Assembly (NCBI RefSeq): GCF_009765835.1
Contig: NZ_LMUS01000006.1
Coordinates: 62,001-126,000 of the forward strand
From: Granulicella sp. L56
Lineage (GTDB): Bacteria; Acidobacteriota; Terriglobia; Terriglobales; Acidobacteriaceae
Length of the DNA stretch: 64,000 bases
Reading direction: 5' to 3'
Positions 54,644-63,057 of the stretch are shown here, in pieces (within the stretch, counting starts at the first letter, position 1; each line of letters opens with the position of its first letter). The notes under the pieces were generated by a model that saw only the letters and a list, made by a program, of their open reading frames with translations, had not been told where the DNA came from and searched no databases. Position numbers and translations under genes: made by a program.

Positions 54644-55747
54644 TTACGCGACCGTCACCGTGATCAGTTTGAACGCGATTAACTCGCGGAACAGTTCGCT
54701 GACCTTCGCATCCAGCCGGTTCTTTTCAAATTCGATGTAACCAATGTCTCGGAAATTTGTGGGGAAAGTTACGCCGGCTTCCTTGAAGATGATGACGCGG
54801 GAGCCGTATAGGGCGCTGGCCGCCCCTAGTTCGAAGATGGCGTTCTCGCTAGGCCGGAAGATGGTTTGGCCATTCAGGTCCTTGAACTCCTCATCAGCCG
54901 TGAATATGATGATCGCCGCTCCGCATTCATTCATAGAATCCGCCACCTTTTGCGATATTGGGCGTCCCTTATTCGGCTCATCGACGACCACCTTGTTCGG
55001 AATCTTGTACTCAATCAGGAATTTTTCAAGTTGCTCAAGTGGTGTGCGGTTCTTTCCGTGCCCGATGAATATTGCATTCTTGGCAGCTGGCGGTGTTCTC
55101 TGTTCTACCTGCGATTGCTGCTGAGAGTCCTCTCCCGTTTGGCTGGCGTTGCCCCTTTCGCCTATGGCCGCCCCGTCTGCTTCGCTCTGCTCGTCCTGTT
55201 CGGTCACAGATGGCTCGGAAGCCAACCACTTACCGGTCGTGGCTTGGCGGATTAGCCCGAGGTATTCCGCGTTTTCATAAAAAATAGCAGCGCATCGAGC
55301 TGCCTGATCCTTCGAGACGCCGAAGTCCCGCACCAGCGCATTTTGAAAAAACTGCATGTCGGGAACTTTCTTCCCTTTGTAAGAAGCGAAAATGCTTTGA
55401 AAGAGTGACGGCATGAACGCTGACCTCAGGAGAGCCTTGTTCTTGCTCCCGTCTGAAGTCGGCGCGACTATGTCTCTCGATAGTTCGGTTAGCGTGATCT
55501 TGGATTGGTTGAAGCTTCCGGTCGTAAGTCCGTACTTGATCGATGACGAGAGAAGCATTCTAAAATCCGAGCTCCCAGGGCTCTTCTCAATGGCTATTGC
55601 GACGTCAGTGGGGGGCATCGGATTGCCGCTGTTCTTGTTTTCAAGCGCTTGCGCGACGCGAATAGCGGCTTTCAGAGAATGCTTAGGAAATTCAGCACCG
55701 CCGCTCGCGACCACGGTATCGTTTTTGTTCAGAGACTTGTTATTCAT
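54644..55747 (-). CDS. TIR-domain protein (CAP12/PycTIR-like) with N-terminal winged-helix-like domain
   Basis: 367 residues. The C-terminal domain (about 224-367) is a TIR-like nucleotide-binding domain: AIFIGHGKNRTPLEQLEKFL, DEPNKGRPISQKVADSM, and NAIFELGAA with the likely catalytic Glu306. Residues 20-175 form a helical, DNA-binding-like module (LLSSSIKYGLTTGS, ITLTELSRDIVAPTSDGSKN). An acidic, Gln-rich linker joins them. Such proteins can cleave NAD+ in anti-phage defense (family knowledge); no cyclase partner is nearby. GGAAGG precedes ATG 55747. Confidence 0.85.
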   Translation of the reverse strand: MNNKSLNKNDTVVASGGAEFPKHSLKAAIRVAQALENKNSGNPMPPTDVAIAIEKSPGSSDFRMLLSSSIKYGLTTGSFNQSKITLTELSRDIVAPTSDGSKNKALLRSAFMPSLFQSIFASYKGKKVPDMQFFQNALVRDFGVSKDQAARCAAIFYENAEYLGLIRQATTGKWLASEPSVTEQDEQSEADGAAIGERGNASQTGEDSQQQSQVEQRTPPAAKNAIFIGHGKNRTPLEQLEKFLIEYKIPNKVVVDEPNKGRPISQKVADSMNECGAAIIIFTADEEFKDLNGQTIFRPSENAIFELGAASALYGSRVIIFKEAGVTFPTNFRDIGYIEFEKNRLDAKVSELFRELIAFKLITVTVA

Positions 55748-56378
55748 TTGTCTTCCTTCCATTAATGTCATTAAAACAAGACATTTTTGAATGAAAACTG
55801 TCTATGCAAATATCATATACCTGAATGACTCGTGAAGTCTAGGGCTTGCTTTGTCTATCGTTCCCCTCTCGACGCTCAGTCGCTTAGTGAAGGCGTCCGC
55901 ATACCCGGGGCAAATAAACCTGCGATAAAGCCTTCAATAGGCAGTTTTGTCCTGAACGTCAGTCGTCGTCAGTAATGATTCGATGATTTGAGTCCCCGTC
56001 TGGGAGGAACACAGAGCGGATTTCAGCGGCAACCGTCTAGGTCACTCCCATGTTATAAAACCGAATGGCCACGACGTTTACGGGCAGTCGGTTCACATCA
56101 CTGCTGAATTCTTGAGATATTTGAAAGCGTCGAGGCGTCAGGACATCAAGTGTCGCGAAGCGAACTGGTGACCAGAGCAAGAGGGCCGCAGGGGTGCAAT
56201 CAAGGAGCATTCGGCGGTTGAATGAACTTAGATCGGACTAGGTATGCCAGTGTTCTCACCAGGTCAGATTGGTGACAATTCGGCTTGGGGGAAGTGATCT
56301 CGGCGACAGCACTTCCGCGTTTAGCATGACGTGAGCCGCTAGCAGAATATCGTCTTGAAGTATAAGGCCGCGCATCCT
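55748..56378. other. gene-poor stretch in the island
   Basis: No frame with convincing codon use on either strand. A GGAAGTG/CACTTCC inverted repeat lies near 56289-56312. The TIR promoter should lie near 55760-55830 on the minus strand. Confidence 0.45.
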
Positions 56379-56865
56379 TCATGAACTTTGACGCGTTTTG
56401 CACGATGAACCATCAGAACTGGGCGAAATGTCTGGGTTATGACTAGTCTGTTCAGGACGAGTCCCGGAAGCCCACAGAACAGCGCGGAAAGCAGTGGGGG
56501 AACTTGTGGGCGGTTCACCTAAATCGGCTCTTATCTCCCACACTAAAAGAGACCAGAGCACATCGTGGCGCTCTTTCGTCTTGTGTGGATTCGAGGCGGC
56601 GATCTCATCGCAGAAGTCGTGTAGCGCCTTAATGACACCTCTTGAGCCAATTAAGTGGAGATTGTTAATCGCGCTAGCAAAACGGATTTGTGCCTCGGAC
56701 GATGGAGTTTCCCCTACTATTCCGCTACATGCCCCAATGAATTCTTCATAGTAGGCTAACTTCTTTGCTCGCCAGAGCGCTTCGCGTTCCTTTTGCTTGG
56801 TGAGAAATATGGCGCCTGCAGATGCAATGATCGCAGCCAGTGCAGAAAATTATTGCGGTGAGCAT
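56379..56865 (-). pseudogene. small membrane protein, frameshifted near its start
   Basis: ATG 56865 has a strong ribosome site (GGAGGG, 5-base spacing) and begins MLTAIIF. The protein then continues only one frame over: ALAAIIASAGAIFLTKQKER, REALWRAKKLAYYEEFIGAC, SGIVGETPSSEAQIRFASAI, HDFCDEIAASNPHKTKERHD, VLWSLLVWEIRADLGEPP. The shift lies in ATTTTCTGCA at about 56842-56851 (one base extra or two lost). Restored, it is about 161 residues: one TM helix plus a helical cytoplasmic domain. I cannot name the family. Pseudogene or sequencing error. Confidence 0.75.
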
Positions 56866-57046
56866 ACCTACCCTCCTTTCACAGCGAAGGATAGCAGGCT
56901 GTGCGTTCTTGAAAAGAGCATCAGACGCAGTAGAGGTTAGTTCCTCATGAGTTGTTTATAGCCAATGATCCATTGCTAACGGTAGGCGGGTTTATGAGGA
57001 TTCGATCAGGGCGGCTCGCCAGCCGATCACGTCTATCAAATGTGTT

Positions 57047-57691
57047 TCATCGCTGTACTTCTCCAACAAGACCATGCAGGACTTTCAAGAAATCTTCTGG
57101 ATCGGGGCGGGATGGACGCTTCTCTACATAAGGCACATAAGATGCGGAATCTGGGCCCCAGTCGAAATAGATGCCCGCTTTGGGTTCTGTGAGTGCAGCG
57201 GCCAACTCATTCGTGATGGTCAATGTCTGCGAAAAAAGCCGGATTTGGTTTGCATCACCGAGCAATCGAGCAAATACCTCAAGTTGATATTGCCCAGCAG
57301 TGAATTCAAACGAATGGGCATCGTGCGGCGTCAAGAAATGATGGTTAGCCTCAACTCCTGCTTCGCCGACGAAAAGACCGCTTCCACGTACCAGATGGTC
57401 GTTCCCGTAGACCCAGATGTTGAAATTTTGCCGTGTCTCGCTCCGTGAGAGAGCGACATGAAGACTTTCAATGATGCGGCCACGCTTAGAGGTTGCAAAC
57501 AGAAGAGTACGCAAGAAGACTTTGGGCAACGCACGTTTGAATTCCGACTTTGGAGTGTCTGGGCCAAAGAAGATTACTGTCGGCTGAGTCATCTTTACCG
57601 TGCCACGTCGGAAAAGCGTAAGCCAGGCTGTGGTCACAGACAGTACGAGTGACACTATAGCGATGATCGTCGTAAAAGCGGAAGGTGGCAT
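57047..57691 (-). CDS. membrane-anchored protein of unknown function
   Basis: 214 residues. One N-terminal TM helix (TIIAIVSLVLSVTTAWLTLF) is followed by a beta-rich domain with conserved-looking motifs (MTQPTVIFFGPD, KVFLRTLLFATSKRGRIIES, NFNIWVYGNDHLVRGSGLFV, GIYFDWGPDS). The look is of an accessory-island family; no function is known to me. No good ribosome site before ATG 57691. The 181 bases to the left (56866-57046) are empty. Confidence 0.65.
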   Translation of the reverse strand: MPPSAFTTIIAIVSLVLSVTTAWLTLFRRGTVKMTQPTVIFFGPDTPKSEFKRALPKVFLRTLLFATSKRGRIIESLHVALSRSETRQNFNIWVYGNDHLVRGSGLFVGEAGVEANHHFLTPHDAHSFEFTAGQYQLEVFARLLGDANQIRLFSQTLTITNELAAALTEPKAGIYFDWGPDSASYVPYVEKRPSRPDPEDFLKVLHGLVGEVQR

Positions 57692-57775
57692 ATTGGGGTC
57701 GTGAGTCAGCCGAAGTCAACAGTATAAGCCGTGGAAGCTGGGACTATCGCGCGCGCCAATTTTGCTTACTGCATT

Positions 57776-58084
57776 TCAACTCACGATTCGCTCGGGATGG
57801 TCGCAGCGAGCATACTTCCGTAGGTCCGCCATCGGAATTAGGACGCGGCCCCCGATCCTCCGCGTAGGCAGTCGCTTCGACGCCACGAGATAGTCCAGCG
57901 CACGTTGGCTGATGGAAAGAAGCTGCGCGGCCTCTTCGCGGCTCACCAGCAGCTTGTCTTCAGTCGCCACAGTAGCGCGTTGCGGAGGTTTCCGGCGATG
58001 AACTTCAAATTGCGAACCAGCGTCTTCCCGTATTAATGACTTGCCTGTCCCTCTGTCGAAGTCAATGACATGCTCTGCCGCCAT
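57776..58084 (-). CDS. excisionase/MerR-type helix-turn-helix protein
   Basis: 102 residues. A DNA-binding domain at about 46-92 (LVSREEAAQLLSISQRALDY, RLPTRRIGGRVLIPMADLRK) of the HTH_17 excisionase class follows a basic N-terminal tail. In integrative elements such proteins control excision or transfer. It lies 96 bases downstream of the relaxase gene, same strand. Confidence 0.85.
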   Translation of the reverse strand: MAAEHVIDFDRGTGKSLIREDAGSQFEVHRRKPPQRATVATEDKLLVSREEAAQLLSISQRALDYLVASKRLPTRRIGGRVLIPMADLRKYARCDHPERIVS

Positions 58085-58180
58085 AGCTCAACCTCCCATT
58101 CCAAAGCTTTCATAGCCGTTCTCGAACTCATCCCACAAGCCTGAGTGCTCTATTTCGAGACCTCACAGCGTATCCATTCT

Positions 58181-60937
58181 TTAAAGGCTCAATCCGTACC
58201 CTATACTCACCTCGACTTCATGCTTCGGCGTCACAACCTTCGGCTCAGCTAAGCCAACAGCTTGTTCCGGCTTGTAGGCACTGTGGTGCGAAACATCCTG
58301 TCCTAACGCCTTTGGCAACTTTTCTAGACTGTCCGTAAATATCTGCGCGTCAAATTGGCCCCGCGAAATCGACACATAGGCCATGCGGCTGTTGAGCAGG
58401 TCTTTCGCAGCAAGCTCCGTGTCTACGTTCACCAACACACGCTCCGCAGTCTGGCCTTGGCTTGAGTAACTCGTTACGGCGTATCCGTGGTCAAGATGAG
58501 GGTGGCGTTGCGGATTCAAATCGACTCCGCGCTCATCATCCAACCGCAACCGCATCGCTCCATCCCGCCCGATGCTCTCTACAGTCCCCAAGTCACGATT
58601 GGCAATCTTCAGTTCTTGACTAGGCGCTGTGAACTGAATGCGATCACCAACCGAGAATTTCTTTTCTTGTTCTCGATAGACCGAGACGCCGCTCTGACGC
58701 CGAGGGTCGTAGGAAACCTGTTCCGCGTTTGCGCGCACGACGGTAAGTTTGTTCTCCTGCGGATTCACAGCAAGGACGCGAGTGTATTCGCCCTTCTCGA
58801 TGCCGGTCTCCTTCGATGTGCGCGAGTACCGCAAGATGTCATCAACCTTGTACTGCTGTGCCCAACTGCGGTCCGCACCTGTCATCTCCTGACGCTGCAC
58901 GAGCGTCCGCACGGAATGCTCTTGCCTCTTCACAAGTCCACGCGATTGCAGCTCGTCATGTATCCGCTGATTGATCTCGCTACGGGAATGATTGTCGGGC
59001 GAAACGACGAGTGTGCCGCTGGGAGACTTGGCGTACTCCGTCGCAATTGCAGCAATACGTTCATCGTGTCCTTTCACTTGGTGCACTCGGCCCTGCTGGT
59101 CAAGACTCTCGACGGCTGCACCTACTTGCCCGCGTGCCAACTGTTCGACTACCTGCTTCAATTCCGGATCGCGCTGCCGAACGATGTCATTCAACGTGGC
59201 CGTTCGCATCCCTGCTTCCTGGAGCTGTGCGAACGGACGGCCCGCCTCCACGGCCTCATGTTGGCGACTGTCTCCTACCAACAGCACCCGATCATTCCGA
59301 TGAAGACGCTCGATGAAGTCGTGCATCTGACGCGTGGACGCAAGCGAGGATTCATCGAGTACATATAAGCGCCTCTCTCCAATGTCGGGCTGCGTCCCTT
59401 TCGCAAGGTGGTGCTGCAGAGTCGAGGTCTCCATGCCGGCTTCAGCAAGCTTATTGGCCGCGCGAGAAGTCGGCGCGAATCCTTCCACCCTGTAGCCCTG
59501 TGCCTCGGCACCCTCGCGGACAACGGCTAGCGTCGTTGTCTTACCTGCACCGGCAACACCATCCAAGCCCGTAATCTTCTCGCGACTCAGGAATATCTCA
59601 TCAACCGCTTGGCGTTGCGAGCGATTCAACTCAGGATGGCGATCCTCTGTCCATATGCGCAACTGCGGCGAAACCAACATTGGATCGTCATAACCGCGCT
59701 GATTGCCGCGCTGCATGTTACTGATGATTTCCCGCTCCATCCGCATCATTTCAGCGGTCGTATATTGTGGCGCTGCTCGCCCATCTGACCGGGCGATAGC
59801 TCGGAACTCGCCCCTCATCACCCGCTGCTCAAACTCCTGGCGCACTTGGCTGTGAGAGACCTGTCCCATGCTGCGGTCTAGTGCCGCTTGCAGGATCGAG
59901 CGTTCGTCCTGAACAGCAGAGCGTTCAAAGACATGATTGCGTGAATACGTCACCGACTGTTGCGCCGTCTTCTCCGACTGCACTTCATGTCGCTGGGCGT
60001 GTGCCTTTGCGACGACAAGATCTGCCTGATGGCCGAACCGCGCGGCGAGGTCACGGTGTTGTTGCAACACTTCTTCGGGCGAATGAAGCTCCTTGCTGTC
60101 TCGGGTGCGATGCGCAGCAACCTGTGCCGCGCCTGCGCCCTCTCTACCGATCTCTTGGAGGTGTTCCTTGATCTGCACACGACGCGGACTCGATGCCTCC
60201 AGATACTCTTGCGAATAACCCTTGATCTCGGGCTGGCCATGCTTCCCGCGTTCGATCTCATATCCGAGGCCTTGTAGCTTCATCGCAAGCTCGGAGCGGT
60301 ACACGGTTGTTGCATACTGTTGCGACTGGAAGAGACTGCGCTCTTGCAATGCGCGCGTCTCCCCATTGTCACGCTCGGTTACATTGAAAACGACCGCGTG
60401 AGTATGGAGCTGTGGCGCGGCATAGCCATCCACAGGACGCGCGGTGTCATGCTCAAAGGTCGCGGCGACGAACTTGCCCGTTGTCTCCGGCGCATGGACA
60501 TTACCAATGCGCGCCTGTGTATACCGCTCCAACTCATGCAATGCCACGCGAACACTTTCGCGATGCGCTTCACGCACATGATTATCACCACCCACAAGGG
60601 CCGTAAGAGAAACGGACTTGGGAGCGGAGAACGTTGCATCCCACCCTGCACGATGCTCTGAACTAGTGATCTGTTTGCCGTAGCGATTGTCATAGGTCTT
60701 GGCTGGCTGATGCTTGACGAGCTGCGCATCGTTCGCTGGGTGCCGTCCTTCGCTCAAGCGAGCAAACTCTTCAGGCCCTACGTCGCCACGTAAGCCCCAC
60801 TCCTTCGCGAGACTTCCTTGCCACTCGCTATGCCCTTGCTGATCGCGGCTCCAATAGCTCTGTCGTTCGGACGTGAACTCGCGTGCGTGATACGTCCGTG
60901 CTTGTCCAGCAGATAGCGATTTAGAGATCGTCAACAT
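58181..60937 (-). CDS. MobF-family conjugative relaxase/helicase (TrwC/TraI type)
   Basis: 918 residues. Relaxase domain: Tyr16 and Tyr28 as nicking candidates (QARTYHAREF, RQSYWSRD), SAPKSVSLTAL, and the metal triad H163, H178, H180 (FEHDTAR, PQLHTHAVVFN). The RecD-like helicase follows with Walker A GVAGAGKTTTL near residue 460, LDESSLAS and a C-terminal YAVTSYSSQGQTAERVLV. It nicks oriT and unwinds the strand for transfer. It is third in a run with a small relaxosome-type gene and a two-TM protein. Confidence 0.93.
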   Translation of the reverse strand: MLTISKSLSAGQARTYHAREFTSERQSYWSRDQQGHSEWQGSLAKEWGLRGDVGPEEFARLSEGRHPANDAQLVKHQPAKTYDNRYGKQITSSEHRAGWDATFSAPKSVSLTALVGGDNHVREAHRESVRVALHELERYTQARIGNVHAPETTGKFVAATFEHDTARPVDGYAAPQLHTHAVVFNVTERDNGETRALQERSLFQSQQYATTVYRSELAMKLQGLGYEIERGKHGQPEIKGYSQEYLEASSPRRVQIKEHLQEIGREGAGAAQVAAHRTRDSKELHSPEEVLQQHRDLAARFGHQADLVVAKAHAQRHEVQSEKTAQQSVTYSRNHVFERSAVQDERSILQAALDRSMGQVSHSQVRQEFEQRVMRGEFRAIARSDGRAAPQYTTAEMMRMEREIISNMQRGNQRGYDDPMLVSPQLRIWTEDRHPELNRSQRQAVDEIFLSREKITGLDGVAGAGKTTTLAVVREGAEAQGYRVEGFAPTSRAANKLAEAGMETSTLQHHLAKGTQPDIGERRLYVLDESSLASTRQMHDFIERLHRNDRVLLVGDSRQHEAVEAGRPFAQLQEAGMRTATLNDIVRQRDPELKQVVEQLARGQVGAAVESLDQQGRVHQVKGHDERIAAIATEYAKSPSGTLVVSPDNHSRSEINQRIHDELQSRGLVKRQEHSVRTLVQRQEMTGADRSWAQQYKVDDILRYSRTSKETGIEKGEYTRVLAVNPQENKLTVVRANAEQVSYDPRRQSGVSVYREQEKKFSVGDRIQFTAPSQELKIANRDLGTVESIGRDGAMRLRLDDERGVDLNPQRHPHLDHGYAVTSYSSQGQTAERVLVNVDTELAAKDLLNSRMAYVSISRGQFDAQIFTDSLEKLPKALGQDVSHHSAYKPEQAVGLAEPKVVTPKHEVEVSIGYGLSL

Positions 60938-61385
60938 ACCTCGGCCCTTGAGACAGCAGCTAGTTACTGTCTTGATTCACATCGTAGCCGAGATTTGTTG
61001 ATAAATGGGTCTTTATTGCCAAGTATTTTTTCGACGCATGATCGCGAAAACCCTTATGGTTATTGGTTATTCTGCCTTTAGCGCAGCGATAACTAGAGTG
61101 AAAGCGCACAGATTGCAGTGACAATTACTAGACCATCGCAAGAGCTAAAGTTGACTCAATGGATAACTCGAAACGTTGCTTGAGAGCAGTCCGAGAGCAC
61201 ACCTTATCTTGAGTTCTAACGAATGTAATTCGACGCTAAAACGAGGCTGCCCCTCGCTCTCCTCAGGTAGCCGCTATAGATGAGTTAACTCGGAGGCGTC
61301 ACCCACTCCTTGCCGTTGAGCGAAGAGATGCCAAGTTGATGCGCGATTTGCTCTTGAAGACACTGAGACATCGGAAGTCACTTCG
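60938..61385. other. intergenic region upstream of the relaxase gene
   Basis: 448 bases, AT-richer than average, with an imperfect inverted repeat around GGTTATTGGTTATT and GCGATAACT near 61057-61092. No gene is seen. It probably holds the relaxase promoter; oriT here is possible but less likely than at 62717. Confidence 0.4.
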
Positions 61386-62294
61386 TTAATCAATCCATTC
61401 CGACTCGTCCCACGGTTTGGATTGCAAGTGGGCGGCATCCGATGAAGACGATCCGGGGAAGATAGTACGTCGCTGAGACGGCGGTTTTGGGGAGTGAGAA
61501 GGGGGTGGAGTAGCGAGTTGCGGTGCAGTAGAAACCTCGCCGCGAACTTGAGTCGATGTCGGTCGGTCACTCTCACAAAGCGTTTCTGGATTTGGCAACT
61601 TCTTAAGACCGAATCTGCGACTGATTGCAGGCCCAAAACTTGGCCACTCAAACTCTGTCTTTTGCTCACTAATCCAGTGGGCAATGCGCGACTGAATTCG
61701 AGCAACAATTCCGTCACGATTCTCGGGCCAATCCCTTTCGTAATTGGATGACCATTGGGGCTCCGTAACCGCGCGTCGAAACTGTCTCCATTCGTACCCG
61801 ATGTCCCCTCTCATCACGATTGCCAAATAGGCGACGATCAACCAAGCTGCAACACCATAGAGCAACGGTTCATTTGCGAGTCGGCGGAAACTTTCGCCGT
61901 CATAGAAATACTTTTGTAGAGTGTCCTCCAACTCGGAGGAGCCCATGCTCTCTATGGAAGTCCGCTCTATCCCCGTCCATCCTTGTTGCACAGCAAAAGA
62001 CGAGAGTTCCAAAGGGAGACCACTCTGGCTTCCCTCGGCAACATCGGAGGCAAGTAGCCACTGTCTCTTTCGTCCGAGACCGGTCTTCATGAGCCATTGG
62101 ACTTGAGTCCTGGCATCGGGCTGATTTGCATCTTCGGAACTGTGCCAATATGCCGCCAGATAATAACGCTGGAGCGGCGGGACCTCCCACCGCAACCATG
62201 CCCAGAAGCCGAGCAATGGAAGGCATGGAACGAGAGCCAGGATCAATGCGGTCCGCCAGGGAAAGGCAAAGCGAATGCGCGAGAGTTTCATCAC
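61386..62294 (-). CDS. two-TM membrane protein in the mobilization operon
   Basis: 302 residues: TM1 ALILALVPCLPLLGFWAWL, a periplasmic loop of about 110 residues, TM2 LLYGVAAWLIVAYLAIVM, then a cytoplasmic Trp/Arg-rich part (SRIAHWISEQKTEFEWPSFG) and a Pro-rich tail ending KPWDESEWID. The layout matches the N-terminal membrane part of a VirD4/TraD coupling protein, and its place between accessory gene and relaxase is that of TrwB in R388, but no ATPase is present. ATG overlaps the previous stop (ATGA). Confidence 0.65.
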   Translation of the reverse strand: MMKLSRIRFAFPWRTALILALVPCLPLLGFWAWLRWEVPPLQRYYLAAYWHSSEDANQPDARTQVQWLMKTGLGRKRQWLLASDVAEGSQSGLPLELSSFAVQQGWTGIERTSIESMGSSELEDTLQKYFYDGESFRRLANEPLLYGVAAWLIVAYLAIVMRGDIGYEWRQFRRAVTEPQWSSNYERDWPENRDGIVARIQSRIAHWISEQKTEFEWPSFGPAISRRFGLKKLPNPETLCESDRPTSTQVRGEVSTAPQLATPPPSHSPKPPSQRRTIFPGSSSSDAAHLQSKPWDESEWID

Positions 62295-62716
62295 GGCTCA
62301 TTCGTGTTTCTGAGACTGTTCCGGCGACGCCTCTGTGCCATGTAATCTTGCGCCTTCTGCTCCTTGACAGAGTCCGAATAGGCGGAAATCTTGCGTAAAT
62401 CTTCGGTGCTCAATGGGCCTTCCGACGCCCTGGCAAACAGATTCAGCATCAGCGAGCGCATCCCCATGATCTCCGCCAGCAAGATAGGATCGGTTTGCTC
62501 TTCTGCGCCAGCATCGGCGCGTGCGTGCGCGAGTGCCGCCTCGCGTAGCCATTCCGCCACCTTCTTACCGGCGTAAGCGGCTGCTGCCTCAACCTCACCG
62601 AACTCCGCGTCGGTAAGGCGCGTGGCAATGGATTTTGCACGGGAGGTCTCATTTACCGAGACGGTAGATGGCGACGGCATAGCAGTTTCTTGCGGCTTGT
62701 CGTTAGCGGAGGTCAT
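62291..62716 (-). CDS. relaxosome accessory protein (MobC/ribbon-helix-helix-like)
   Basis: 141 residues. A short N-terminal region is followed by KSIATRLTDAEFGEVEAAAA and AGKKVAEWLREAALAHARAD, the pattern of plasmid-mobilization ribbon-helix-helix proteins, then a helical C-terminus and a basic tail. It should bind near oriT and recruit the relaxase. ATG 62716 has AGGTGG upstream and is preferred over a start 20 codons earlier. First gene of the operon. Confidence 0.75.
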   Translation of the reverse strand: MTSANDKPQETAMPSPSTVSVNETSRAKSIATRLTDAEFGEVEAAAAYAGKKVAEWLREAALAHARADAGAEEQTDPILLAEIMGMRSLMLNLFARASEGPLSTEDLRKISAYSDSVKEQKAQDYMAQRRRRNSLRNTNEP

Positions 62717-63057
62717 TCGATTTGCCACCTGGAACAGATAGTCTCTTGAAGCGCTTGGATGCTTCCATCGCACCACCGGTTTCTGCGAATGCCACCGTTG
62801 CTCAGAACCTCGTCCAAATATCGCCGTTTACAGTTGGAAACGCTAAAACTCAAATAACTGAAAAGACAGACGTTAGCAATCGTGAACTGAGGGTTACTTT
62901 GCAGTTCCCCATTGGGGATGACGTGTCAGCTTATACCCGCTGCGAAGCAGCGTAGCTCTTCTACATCTCTGCGCGCAGCCCCAAAAACGCAGATTAGGGA
63001 AGATTTAGGTTTCCACGGAACCATGCAAATTGAAAGAGGATGTTTTATTATGCAAGG
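62717..63057. other. divergent region, best candidate for oriT
   Basis: 341 bases between the mobilization operon and the ATPase gene. Contains the hairpin CGCTGC-GAA-GCAGCG at 62939-62953. In R388-type systems oriT lies right before the accessory gene, which is this position. No nic consensus was recognised. Confidence 0.35.

Noticed and set aside
54427..54663. 78-codon frame after tRNA-Lys
   Set aside because: No ribosome site, overlaps the TIR gene end, and no recognisable features.
62722..62955. 77-codon frame in the divergent region
   Set aside because: No ribosome site and no motif; it crosses the candidate oriT hairpin.
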